Of a DNA stretch of 64,000 nt, positions 33,175 to 41,362 are shown in pieces. Made by a program: the position numbers and the translations under genes. The notes below the pieces were generated by a model. That model made no database searches. It was not told the DNA's origin and saw only the letters and a program-made list of their open reading frames with translations. Position 1 is the stretch's first letter, and the number at the start of each line of letters is the position of its first letter. This DNA is from Flavobacterium sp. YJ01 (GTDB lineage Bacteria; Bacteroidota; Bacteroidia; Flavobacteriales; Flavobacteriaceae): the NCBI RefSeq assembly GCF_029320955.1, contig NZ_CP119757.1:62001-126000 (forward strand). The letters run 5' to 3'.

Positions 33175-34221
33175 TTAATTCAACAACTTTAATTCTTTAA
33201 TTACAACCGCATTTTCTTCTTTTGTTCCAATTGTGAAACGAAGACAGTTTTCGCATAAAGGCTGCGTGGTTCGGTTTCTGATAACAATTCCTTTTTCAAT
33301 TAATTGACTGTATCTTTTATTGGCATCATCGACTTTTGCTAGAATAAAATTAGCTTCCGTTGGATATACTTTTTCTACAAAATTAACTTCTAGTAAAACT
33401 TTAAGTAACTCTTCTCTTTGTTCAATAATAGAAGCTATTTCTTGTTTTATTTTTTCAGAATCTTTTAAACGTTCTTTTGCTCTTTGCTGCGTTAATTCGT
33501 TAACATTATAAGGCGGTTTAATTTTGTTTAAAATCGAAATCACTGCTTCAGAAGCATAACAAATTCCTAAACGAATTCCTGCCAAACCATACGCTTTAGA
33601 AAGTGTCTGGGTAATCACTAAATTTGGATAAGCATCTATTTCTACTAACCAGCTTTCTTTATCTGAAAAATCAATATAAGCTTCATCAATTACCACTAAG
33701 CCTTTAAAGTTTTGAAGCAATTTTACCACACTTTCGTCTGAAAAAGAATTTCCTGTTGGGTTATTTGGCGAGCATAAAAAGATGATTTTTGTATTTTCAT
33801 CAACTGCTTCTAAAATCTTTTCTACTTGTGGCTGAAAGTCAGTTGTTAACAAAACTTCTCTATTTTCTATAGCATTAATATTTGCCAAAACACCATACAT
33901 TCCGTAAGTTGGTGGCAGCGAAATAATATTATCTTTATTTGGCTCGCAAAAAGCTCTAAAAAGCAAATCCAAAACTTCATCACTTCCGTTTCCTAATAAA
34001 ATCTGACTTTGTTTTGTTAAATTATTTTTAGCCAAAATTGCTTTAACAGAATTCTGTTGTGGATCTGGATAACGGTTTACTCCATTTTGAAAAGGATTTT
34101 CGTTTGCGTCCAAAAAAATCATTTCGGCTGTGTCAAAATCCTCAAACTCATCTCTTGCTGAAGAATACGGTTTTAATGATTTTACGTTTTCACGTGTTAT
34201 TGTATTTATATCGAATTTCAT
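33175..34221 (-). CDS. hisC: Histidinol-phosphate aminotransferase
   Basis: 348 residues. PLP fold-type I enzyme: YSSARDEFE start region, DANENPFQNGVNRYPDPQ, GNGSDEVLDLLFRAF, SPNNPTGN, VIDEAYIDF, and the PLP lysine in TLSKAYGLAGIRLG. Transfers the amino group from glutamate to imidazole acetol phosphate. Confidence 0.96.
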   Translation of the reverse strand: MKFDINTITRENVKSLKPYSSARDEFEDFDTAEMIFLDANENPFQNGVNRYPDPQQNSVKAILAKNNLTKQSQILLGNGSDEVLDLLFRAFCEPNKDNIISLPPTYGMYGVLANINAIENREVLLTTDFQPQVEKILEAVDENTKIIFLCSPNNPTGNSFSDESVVKLLQNFKGLVVIDEAYIDFSDKESWLVEIDAYPNLVITQTLSKAYGLAGIRLGICYASEAVISILNKIKPPYNVNELTQQRAKERLKDSEKIKQEIASIIEQREELLKVLLEVNFVEKVYPTEANFILAKVDDANKRYSQLIEKGIVIRNRTTQPLCENCLRFTIGTKEENAVVIKELKLLN

Positions 34222-34326
34222 TATCTTAATTTTTAGAATATAGAAAACAGAATAAAGAGAATAGACTAGTCATCTGATTTGAAAATTTTTCTATATTCTT
34301 TGTTCTATACTCTTTGTTCTTTTTAT
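34222..34326. repeat. Palindromic low-complexity spacer hisD-hisC
   Basis: AGAATATAGAA at the left pairs with TTCTATATTCT near the right, followed by repeated TTGTTCTATACTCTTTGTTC words. Confidence 0.65.
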
Positions 34327-35610
34327 TTATTCTAAACTCTTCAATCTTAAAGTAACTGCGTTTTTATGCGCTTGCAAGCCTTCAGCTTCAGCCATCAATT
34401 CTATTGCTTTTCCGATATTCTGAATTCCTTTTTCTGAGATTTTTTGAAAAGTCATTGATTTCATAAAACTATCCAGATTTACACCGCTGTAATTCTTTGC
34501 ATAACCGTTTGTTGGCAGCGTATGATTGGTTCCAGAAGCATAATCGCCTGCACTTTCTGGAGTGTAATTTCCAATAAAAACCGAACCAGCATTTACAATT
34601 CCGTTGCAATAGAAATCATCATATTCTGAACAGATTATAAAATGTTCTGGCCCGTATTCATTAATTAAATCCAAAGCGATTTGATCACTTTCTACATAAA
34701 TCAATTTCGAATTTTCTATCGCTTTTTCTGCAATAGCTTTTCTAGGAAGAACTTCTAATTGTGACTGAATTTCTTGCTCTACTTCGCTGATTAATTTTCT
34801 AGAAGTAGAAACCAAAATCACCTGACTATCTGTTCCGTGTTCTGCTTGAGAAAGCAAATCTGACGCAACAAAAGCTGGAACCGCTGTGTCATCAGCTACA
34901 ATTAGTAATTCTGATGGTCCTGCCGGCATATCAATCGCCACGCCAAATTGTGTCGCTAATTGCTTTGCTACTGTTACAAATTGATTTCCAGGTCCGAAGA
35001 TTTTATATACTTTCGGAATAGATTGTGTTCCAAACGTCATTCCAGCAATGGCTTGAATTCCGCCAACTTTTAAAATTTTAGTAACGCCACATAAATTTGC
35101 TGCATACAAAATAGCTGGATTAATTTTTCCTTTTTTATCGGGAGGCGAACACAATACAATTTCCTTACATCCCGCAATTTCTGCAGGAACTGCCAACATT
35201 AAAACCGTAGAAAACAAAGGCGCTGTTCCTCCAGGAATATACAAACCTATTTTCTGAATCGGTCTTTTTTCTTGCCAGCAATTTACGCCCTCGATTGTTT
35301 CTACTTCAACTCGATCTGTTTTTTGCGCTCTGTGAAATTTATAAATATTGTCTTTCGCTAATTGAATTGCTTTTTTTAATTCGTTCGGAATCAACGCAAT
35401 TGCTTCGTTTATTTCTTCTAAAGAAACTTCATAATTATCTTGAGAAATTCCGTCAAAAATAGAAGTGTATTTTGCTACTGCTTCGTCTCCTTTTTTCTGT
35501 ACTTCTCTAAAAATTTCTTTTACCGTAACCTCAATATCATCAATGGTTTGAGTTGGTCTTTTTAGTATTTCTGACCAGGTTTCTGGTTTTGGATTATCTA
35601 TTTTATTCAT
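34327..35610 (-). CDS. hisD: Histidinol dehydrogenase
   Basis: 427 residues. Zn/NAD enzyme of the last two steps. Family landmarks: GLYIPGGTAPLFSTVLML, KVYKIFGPGNQFVTVAKQ, DMPAGPSELLI, LLSQAEHGTDSQVIL with catalytic residues, GPEHFII and the SGTNHTLPTNGYAKNYSGV end region. Second gene of the operon after hisG. Confidence 0.97.
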   Translation of the reverse strand: MNKIDNPKPETWSEILKRPTQTIDDIEVTVKEIFREVQKKGDEAVAKYTSIFDGISQDNYEVSLEEINEAIALIPNELKKAIQLAKDNIYKFHRAQKTDRVEVETIEGVNCWQEKRPIQKIGLYIPGGTAPLFSTVLMLAVPAEIAGCKEIVLCSPPDKKGKINPAILYAANLCGVTKILKVGGIQAIAGMTFGTQSIPKVYKIFGPGNQFVTVAKQLATQFGVAIDMPAGPSELLIVADDTAVPAFVASDLLSQAEHGTDSQVILVSTSRKLISEVEQEIQSQLEVLPRKAIAEKAIENSKLIYVESDQIALDLINEYGPEHFIICSEYDDFYCNGIVNAGSVFIGNYTPESAGDYASGTNHTLPTNGYAKNYSGVNLDSFMKSMTFQKISEKGIQNIGKAIELMAEAEGLQAHKNAVTLRLKSLE

Positions 35611-35711
35611 TTTTTTATGCTTTATGCTATAAGCTTTAGGCTTTAAGCTTTCCTTACTTTATATTTTTTTGGCTTAAAGCTTACTGCCTAAAGCCTAAAG
35701 CGGGCGAAGCC
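35611..35711. repeat. Palindromic low-complexity spacer hisG-hisD
   Basis: Built of TTAGGCTTTAAGCTTT words on the left and AAAGCTTA..GCCTAAAGCCTAAAG on the right, which pair imperfectly around an AT-rich centre. Confidence 0.65.
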
Positions 35712-36569
35712 CTAAAGAACCATTTTCTCAATTGGGCAAACTAGAATTCCTTCTGCACCAACTTCTTTCAATTGATCTATTACGTCCCAGAAAGTATCTT
35801 TATCAATTACAGAGTGAACGCTGCTCCAGCCTTCTTGTGCTAATGGTAAAACGGTTAAACTTCTTAAAACTGGAAGAATTTTTCCAACGGCATCAATTTT
35901 GTCGTTTGGAACGTTCATTAAGATATATTTTGAATTTCTAGCTCTTAAAACCGCTTGAATTCTGAATTTTAAAGTATCAATGTGTTTTTGAATTTCTGGA
36001 GAAACTTTTGGAGAAACTGCCAAAACTGCTTCACTTTTCAAAATAACTTCAACTTCTTTTAAGTTATTTTTGAACAAAGTGCTACCGCTAGAAACGATAT
36101 CTACAATAGCATCGGCAAGACCAATATTTGGAGCAATTTCTACAGAACCAGAGATTTGGTGAATATCTACGGTCAATCCAAATTTACCAAAAAATTCATT
36201 AACTGTATTTGGATAAGAAGTCGCAACGCGCAAACCAGCTAAATCCTGAACTGAATTATATTCGAAAGTTTTAGGAACAGCAACTGACACTTTACATTTC
36301 GAGAATCCTAATTTCTGAACTACTTCAATACCTTTTCCTTTTTCTACCAAAAGATTGTCGCCAACGATTGCTAAATCTACCACTCCGTCAATTAAATATT
36401 GAGGAATATCAGAATTTCTTAAGTATAAAACTTCTAGAGGAAAATTAGAAGCTTCGGCTTTTAATTGATCGATTCCATTGTTGATTGAAATACCGCAATC
36501 TTTTAAGATTTGAATGCTGTCTTCGTTTAAACGACCTGATTTTTGAATTGCAATTTTTAAAGTACTCAT
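35712..36569 (-). CDS. hisG: ATP phosphoribosyltransferase, long form
   Basis: 285 residues: the long HisG with a C-terminal ACT-like regulatory domain (about 210-285, KIDAVGKILPVLRSLTVLPLA and EGILVCPIEKMVL) that senses histidine. Catalytic part: IAIQKSGRLNEDSIQIL, GVVDLAIVGDNLL, RVATSYPNTVNEFF, ADAIVDIVSSGSTL. First committed step of histidine synthesis. First structural gene behind the His-leader attenuator. Confidence 0.97.
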   Translation of the reverse strand: MSTLKIAIQKSGRLNEDSIQILKDCGISINNGIDQLKAEASNFPLEVLYLRNSDIPQYLIDGVVDLAIVGDNLLVEKGKGIEVVQKLGFSKCKVSVAVPKTFEYNSVQDLAGLRVATSYPNTVNEFFGKFGLTVDIHQISGSVEIAPNIGLADAIVDIVSSGSTLFKNNLKEVEVILKSEAVLAVSPKVSPEIQKHIDTLKFRIQAVLRARNSKYILMNVPNDKIDAVGKILPVLRSLTVLPLAQEGWSSVHSVIDKDTFWDVIDQLKEVGAEGILVCPIEKMVL

Positions 36570-36623
36570 TTTTTTTAGTTGTTTGTTGGTTTATAGTTTG
36601 AGTACAAAGAGAGTTAGAATTAA

Positions 36624-36654
36624 AAAACCCGTTTGATGTACTCAAACGGGTTTT
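36624..36654 (-). terminator. his attenuator terminator
   Basis: Minus strand: AAAACCCGTTTGA, loop GTACA, TCAAACGGGTTTT followed by T residues; a perfect 13-bp stem. It lies 28 bases after the leader peptide and 55 bases before the hisG ATG. Confidence 0.85.
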
Positions 36655-36681
36655 AAAATATGATGATTTACACGCATATCA

Positions 36682-36741
36682 TTAACACATCGCTTGAGAG
36701 CAATAATGTAAATGATGATGATGTAATTGAATTGAAATCAT
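36682..36741 (-). CDS. hisL: his operon leader peptide
   Basis: 19 codons, ATG at 36741, TAA at 36682-36684. The product is MISIQLHHHHLHYCSQAMC: four consecutive His and a fifth two residues later. With the terminator just downstream, this is the arrangement of the enteric his attenuator, in which stalling at His codons prevents termination. The -7 promoter element is 37 bases upstream. Composition and context together are strong evidence. Confidence 0.88.
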   Translation of the reverse strand: MISIQLHHHHLHYCSQAMC

Positions 36742-36777
36742 GATTTTGTTTTGTTTTTTACTTCTTTGATTCGGTTG

Positions 36778-36785
36778 CAAATATA
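36778..36785 (-). promoter_or_regulatory. Candidate his operon promoter (-7)
   Basis: Minus-strand TATATTTG matches TAnnTTTG. A TTG at 36807-36809 could serve as the -33 element, with 21 bases between. Confidence 0.55.
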
Positions 36786-36882
36786 ATAGATAAATTAATT
36801 AAAAAGCAATTTTTATTTTAACTTAACGATAGTTTATTGTTAAAAAACGTTTTGAGCCGCTTATATTGCAATGATTTTGAAA

Positions 36883-38283
36883 TTATTTTAATGAATTATC
36901 ATATTCGTCAAAAACCAATAAAACTTTGGTTCCTTTTCCTATTTCGCTTTCTATTTTAAATTTAATTTGTAGAAGATCTGTCATTCTTTTTACAATAAAC
37001 AAACCTAATCCAGTTCCTTTAATTTCAGAATGATTTAGAGAATCAGATCTAAAAAATGGATTTAAAATTGATTCCAAATCCTTTTTTGCAATTCCAATTC
37101 CTTCATCAGAAACAAGACAATTTATTTTATTTTTCTCTCTAGATAAAGAAATTTTAATTCTAGTTCCATCTTTAGAATATTTCACAGCATTTGAAATAAT
37201 ATTTCGAAGAATTGTAACGGTTAAATAGTTATCAGAATAAACACCAAATTCTTCAACAGCTTCTAATTCAACATTGAGCTTTTTAACTTTAATTTTCTCA
37301 GCATTCAATGTCAGAACGTCTAGAATTGCAGCATTTAAATAAACATTTTCTTTCTTGATATTTTGCTTTTGATTTTCAAAACGTGCCATTAAAAGCAATT
37401 GATCTACAAGAGAATTTAAGTGATCAACTTCATTTATACAGTAATTAATTTTTTCTTCATATTCTTTACTATCGCGCGTTTTACGAATCAATACTTCAAG
37501 TGTTCCTTTAATAACTGTTAAAGGTGTTCGAAGTTCGTGCGAAGCATCTGAAGTAAACTGTTTTTCACGTTCTACTGCGTCTTCAATTCGATTTAAAAGA
37601 TTATTAATTGTTTTAGAAAGCGTGAACAATTCATCTCTTGTTTTTGGCAGCGGAATTCTAGATTTCAGATTATCTTTTGTGATAATTTTAGAAGTATAAA
37701 TTATATCATTAATTGGCTTTATGCTTCTTCCTGCATAAAATCGAGCTAGAAAAAACAGTATTAAAAGAATAATTGGAAAAGTAATCATCAAAGTATCCAA
37801 CAGATTTTCTAAAACTTTTGAAGAATCAGAAAGAGACATCGCAATAATCAGATAACCGATTTTCTTCGATTTTAAATGAAGCGGAACTTGAATTTGACGA
37901 ATTTTATTGCCTAATAATTTGGTATCAAAAAGCTGAAAATGGTCTTTATTTTCATGAAAAACTAATTTTTCATTTTTCAAATTAGGAGACTTTTCGATAA
38001 TCTTTTTATTCAAATCTAAAAATTGGACAAAAACAGGATTTACATCAACAGAATTATGTTCCCTTTCCTCCCATTCTTCGGCATCCATAAAGACTATTAC
38101 TTTTTTTTCAATTCTGATTTCTTTTAAGTGATCTTCAATTTCGATTCTTAAATTCTCGTCAATATGATTGTAAACAGTAAGTTTTACAATGAAATAAATA
38201 GCCGAAAAAACAGCCAAAACCAAAAGTCCGGTTCCAACAATGTAATTTAAAGCAATTCGATTTTTAAAAGATAGTGATGTCAT
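36883..38283 (-). CDS. Sensor histidine kinase, two-component system
   Basis: 466 residues. Two membrane helices (about 14-36 and 162-182) enclose a periplasmic sensor of about 120 residues with no named fold. Then HAMP (YAGRSIKPINDIIYTSK), HisKA with the phosphorylated His249 in SDASHELRTPL, and HATPase with ILRNIISNAVKYSKDG (N box), VSDEGIGIAKKDL and KGTGLGLFIVKRM (G boxes). Encoded 3 bases after its response regulator. The overall type resembles ArlS/CusS-like kinases. The signal is unknown. Confidence 0.93.
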   Translation of the reverse strand: MTSLSFKNRIALNYIVGTGLLVLAVFSAIYFIVKLTVYNHIDENLRIEIEDHLKEIRIEKKVIVFMDAEEWEEREHNSVDVNPVFVQFLDLNKKIIEKSPNLKNEKLVFHENKDHFQLFDTKLLGNKIRQIQVPLHLKSKKIGYLIIAMSLSDSSKVLENLLDTLMITFPIILLILFFLARFYAGRSIKPINDIIYTSKIITKDNLKSRIPLPKTRDELFTLSKTINNLLNRIEDAVEREKQFTSDASHELRTPLTVIKGTLEVLIRKTRDSKEYEEKINYCINEVDHLNSLVDQLLLMARFENQKQNIKKENVYLNAAILDVLTLNAEKIKVKKLNVELEAVEEFGVYSDNYLTVTILRNIISNAVKYSKDGTRIKISLSREKNKINCLVSDEGIGIAKKDLESILNPFFRSDSLNHSEIKGTGLGLFIVKRMTDLLQIKFKIESEIGKGTKVLLVFDEYDNSLK

Positions 38284-38286
38284 TTA

Positions 38287-38949
38287 TTAATCATTGGCGA
38301 TATAACCAATGCCGCGAATAGTTTTGATATAATCTTCTTCAATTTTAAGGTTTAGTTTTTTACGAATCGCATTCATAAAAACATCAATAACACCAGTATC
38401 ATACTCGAAATTAATTTCCCAGACATCTCGCAAAATCTGATTTCTAGTACATACTTTCCCTTTATTCTGAATCAAATATGTTAGCAATTCAAACTCTCTT
38501 TGCGTTAAAGAAATCTCTTCTTCGCCTTTCAAGACAATATGTTTTGATAAATCAATCGTAATTGTTCCAAGCGTTAAGATTTCCGTTTTGATTTTATTTC
38601 TAAAATGAACTTTTATGCGTTCTACAAGTTCTTCAAAACTAAATGGTTTTTTAATGTAGTCATTTGCTCCTGCTTTTAAACCTTCAATTGTTTCTTGAAC
38701 AGTATCTTTTGCAGTCAAAAAAATAATTGGAGTAATTTGATCTTTAACTCGAATCGCTTTACACAAATCCAATCCATTTATTTTTGGAAGCATCCAATCT
38801 AAAAGAATCAAATCAAATTTCTGTTCTTGAACCAGTTCAAAACCTTTAGAACCATCATTTGCAGTGGTTATTTGATAACCTTCTTCCTGTAGACCTTGCT
38901 TTAAAAACTGAACAATTCCTAATTCGTCTTCTACTATTAAAATATGCAT
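38287..38949 (-). CDS. OmpR-family response regulator
   Basis: 220 residues. Receiver domain with phosphoacceptor Asp51 (LILLDWMLPK), acidic pair in VEDE, the conserved Lys in YIKKPFSFEEL; winged-helix DNA-binding domain (about 125-220: SLTQREFELLTYLIQNKGKVCTR and VIDVFMNAIRKKL, TIRGIGYI). Partner of the kinase at 36883. The divergent gap to the phosphoglycerol transferase gene contains a phased TTAA array that is a likely target. Confidence 0.95.
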   Translation of the reverse strand: MHILIVEDELGIVQFLKQGLQEEGYQITTANDGSKGFELVQEQKFDLILLDWMLPKINGLDLCKAIRVKDQITPIIFLTAKDTVQETIEGLKAGANDYIKKPFSFEELVERIKVHFRNKIKTEILTLGTITIDLSKHIVLKGEEEISLTQREFELLTYLIQNKGKVCTRNQILRDVWEINFEYDTGVIDVFMNAIRKKLNLKIEEDYIKTIRGIGYIAND

Positions 38950-38990
38950 CTATCGTATTTAATTAAGATTCGTTTTCATTTTTTGTAAGT

Positions 38991-38998
38991 CAAAGATA
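38991..38998 (-). promoter_or_regulatory. Candidate -7 promoter element of the response regulator operon
   Basis: Minus-strand TATCTTTG, 42 bases upstream of the ATG at 38949. Confidence 0.5.
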
Positions 38999-39054
38999 AA
39001 GATTTTTAAAGTTGAAAATTAAGATTTAACTGATGAACCTAATAATATCATAAT

Positions 39055-39114
39055 CTTAAGCAAACTTTAAGATAATGCTAAGTAAGGTTAAAGTCTAACT
39101 TAATCTGACGTTAA
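39055..39114 (+). promoter_or_regulatory. Phased TTAA direct-repeat array, candidate response-regulator binding region
   Basis: TTAA or a one-mismatch CTAA starts at 39056, 39067, 39078, 39088, 39100 and 39111: steps of 11, 11, 10, 12 and 11 bases, i.e. one helical turn each, usually preceded by C, T or G. OmpR/PhoB-class regulators bind such 11-bp direct repeats. It ends 12 bases before the -7 element of the rightward gene. Confidence 0.55.
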
Positions 39115-39125
39115 TCAATACAAAT

Positions 39126-39133
39126 TAATTTTG
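39126..39133 (+). promoter_or_regulatory. Candidate -7 promoter element of the phosphoglycerol transferase gene
   Basis: TAATTTTG, 17 bases before the ATG at 39150; no -33 TTTG is visible, as expected for an activator-dependent promoter. Confidence 0.5.
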
Positions 39134-39149
39134 TAAAAAAATAAATACA

Positions 39150-41291
39150 ATGAATATTTTCAAAAAACTTTCACCTTTTTACAATCTAGCCCTATTGTAC
39201 TTTATTGTAAGTTTCACCCTTCGAATAGTTCTTTTGTTTCATCCTATAACGCAAAGTTCTTTTACTTTTTCTGAAAGTTTGAAAATCTTTGGTTTAGGTT
39301 TAATTTCAGACTTTTTTGTATTTGTACTTTCTGCTTCCTTTTTATGGCTGTATCTTATTTTTATTTCAAATTCAAAATACAACAAACCTTACGGTTATTT
39401 TATTCTAGCTGGTTTTGTTCTAGCGTTAATTTATGTGGCTTCGGGAAAAAGTATTTTTGATGAATATGGAGGCGCTTTGCCTAAAATCGTTCTGATTTTT
39501 ATTTCAATCAAAACTGCTTTATTTGCACTTTTTCTTTTTGCGCCAAAATTTAAAAATAAAATAAGATTTTGGCTTTTTGCTTTTGTGATCTTTTTATACG
39601 TCTTGATAATTCTTCAAAATGCTATAAGCGAGTTTTTCTTTTGGAATGAATTTGGAGTAAAATACAACTTTATTGCAGTTAATTACTTGATTTACACAAA
39701 TGAAGTAATTGGAAACATTATGCAGTCTTATCCGGTTATTCCAATATTTTCTGCATTATTTATTATCACTGGAATTATTACTTTTTTCATTATTAAGAAA
39801 TCAAAGAACTATATTGAAGAGATTCCGACAATTCAAGAAAAGCTTAAAATTACAGCAATTTATGGTGTTTTATTCTTAGCCTCTATATTTGCGATTCCAT
39901 CATTGGCAAAGACGGAAAATTCTAAAAATATTTTTGTGAATGAATTGCAGGCAAATGGTATTTACAAATTCTATTTAGCCTTTCAGAATAACAAATTAGA
40001 CTATTTCAAATTCTACAAAACAATCCCAAATAATGAAGCTTTTGCACTTTTAAAACAGCAATTACAAGCGATTTCTGGACAAAATACTTTACGTGAAATA
40101 AAAGATGATTCTATCGAAAAATGTAAAAATGTAGTTCTAATTACAGTGGAAAGTTTAAGTGCTGATTTCATGAAAATGTATGGAAACAAAGAAAATATCA
40201 TGCCATTTCTGGATAGTTTAGCACAAAAAAGCTTATTGTTTACCAATGTATACGCAGCAGGAAACCGCACCGTTCGCGGACTTGAAGCGGTTACTTTGTG
40301 TTTGCCTCCGACGGCTGGTGAAAGTGTTGTGAAAAGAGAAGACAATAAAAATAAATTTTCTACAGGATCTGTTTTTCAAAAAAAGGGTTATAATGTAAAA
40401 TTTATGTATGGCGGAGATGCTTTTTTTGATAACATGCAGGATTTTTATTCTGGAAACGGTTATCAAATTATAGACAAATCGAGTTTTAAGCCAAACGAAA
40501 TTACGTTTTCTAATGTTTGGGGAGTTTGTGATGAAGATATGTACAACAAAGCAATCAAAATCATGAACGTTGAAGCGAAGCAAAATAAGCCTTTTTTCAA
40601 TCATATAATGACGGTTAGCAACCACAGACCTTTTACTTATCCTAACAATAAAATTGATATTCCTGGAGATATTAAATCAAGAAATGGCGGTGTAAAATAT
40701 ACTGATTATGCTTTGCGCCAGTTTTTTAATCAAGCTAAAAAACAAGCATGGTTCGAAAATACTGTATTTGTGATTGTTGCAGATCATTGCGCGTCAAGTG
40801 CTGGAAAAACAGAACTTCCGTTAGATAAATATCGAATTCCGGCTTTAATTTACGATCCGACTTCTAAACCTGAAAAATGCAATAAATTAATGTCGCAAAT
40901 TGATATTATGCCAACTTTATTTGGTTTATTAAATTTTGATTACCAAAGTAAGTTTTTCGGACATGATGTTTTTGAATCTGATTATAAACCTAGGGCTTTT
41001 ATTGCGACCTATCAGGATTTAGGATTGATAAAAGACAATATTTTGACGATTTTATCTCCTAAACAGCAAATAAAACAATTTCAATTAGAATTAAAACCCG
41101 ATGTTAATCTTTCTCCTGAATATCAAATCCATTACAACGAAATTCCGTTAAAAGTTGAAAACAAAGATTTAATAAATGAAACCATTTCATATTATCAATC
41201 AGCTTCTTATGTATTGAAAGAAAAAGAATATCAGCTAAAAGACTTAAGTTTAAACGCCAAAAATGCTAAGTTATACGCAAAACTTCATTAA
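39150..41291 (+). CDS. LTA synthase family phosphoglycerol transferase-like membrane protein
   Basis: 713 residues. Five membrane helices in the first 250 residues, then an extracytoplasmic alkaline-phosphatase/sulfatase-fold domain. Motifs: VVLITVESLSADFMKMYGN (metal-binding Glu), the nucleophile Thr in AGNRTVRGLEAVT, MTVSNHRPFTYP, and VIVADHCASSAGKTELPL (metal Asp-His). In Gram-negatives such proteins add phosphoglycerol or phosphoethanolamine-type groups to envelope glycans or lipids; the exact substrate is unknown. Divergent from and probably controlled by the adjacent two-component system. Confidence 0.9.
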   Translation: MNIFKKLSPFYNLALLYFIVSFTLRIVLLFHPITQSSFTFSESLKIFGLGLISDFFVFVLSASFLWLYLIFISNSKYNKPYGYFILAGFVLALIYVASGKSIFDEYGGALPKIVLIFISIKTALFALFLFAPKFKNKIRFWLFAFVIFLYVLIILQNAISEFFFWNEFGVKYNFIAVNYLIYTNEVIGNIMQSYPVIPIFSALFIITGIITFFIIKKSKNYIEEIPTIQEKLKITAIYGVLFLASIFAIPSLAKTENSKNIFVNELQANGIYKFYLAFQNNKLDYFKFYKTIPNNEAFALLKQQLQAISGQNTLREIKDDSIEKCKNVVLITVESLSADFMKMYGNKENIMPFLDSLAQKSLLFTNVYAAGNRTVRGLEAVTLCLPPTAGESVVKREDNKNKFSTGSVFQKKGYNVKFMYGGDAFFDNMQDFYSGNGYQIIDKSSFKPNEITFSNVWGVCDEDMYNKAIKIMNVEAKQNKPFFNHIMTVSNHRPFTYPNNKIDIPGDIKSRNGGVKYTDYALRQFFNQAKKQAWFENTVFVIVADHCASSAGKTELPLDKYRIPALIYDPTSKPEKCNKLMSQIDIMPTLFGLLNFDYQSKFFGHDVFESDYKPRAFIATYQDLGLIKDNILTILSPKQQIKQFQLELKPDVNLSPEYQIHYNEIPLKVENKDLINETISYYQSASYVLKEKEYQLKDLSLNAKNAKLYAKLH

Positions 41292-41294
41292 TAG

Positions 41295-41330
41295 AAAAAG
41301 CCTCAAAATCATTAAGAATTTGAGGCTTTT
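41295..41330. terminator. Bidirectional terminator
   Basis: AAAAAGCCTCAAA pairs with TTTGAGGCTTTT around an 11-base loop, directly after the stop at 41291 and ahead of the convergent gene at 41363. Confidence 0.8.
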
Positions 41331-41362
41331 ATTTTTATTTTCAGTTAGACTAGAAATAAAAA

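Noticed and set aside
36445..36645. Minus-strand open frame overlapping the start of hisG
   Set aside because: It runs through the attenuator terminator and into hisG in another frame; composition is not protein-like.
36622..36741. Riboswitch reading of the hisG and ilvD leaders
   Set aside because: The regulatory codon runs in a short translated leader explain both; no known amino-acid riboswitch motif is visible.
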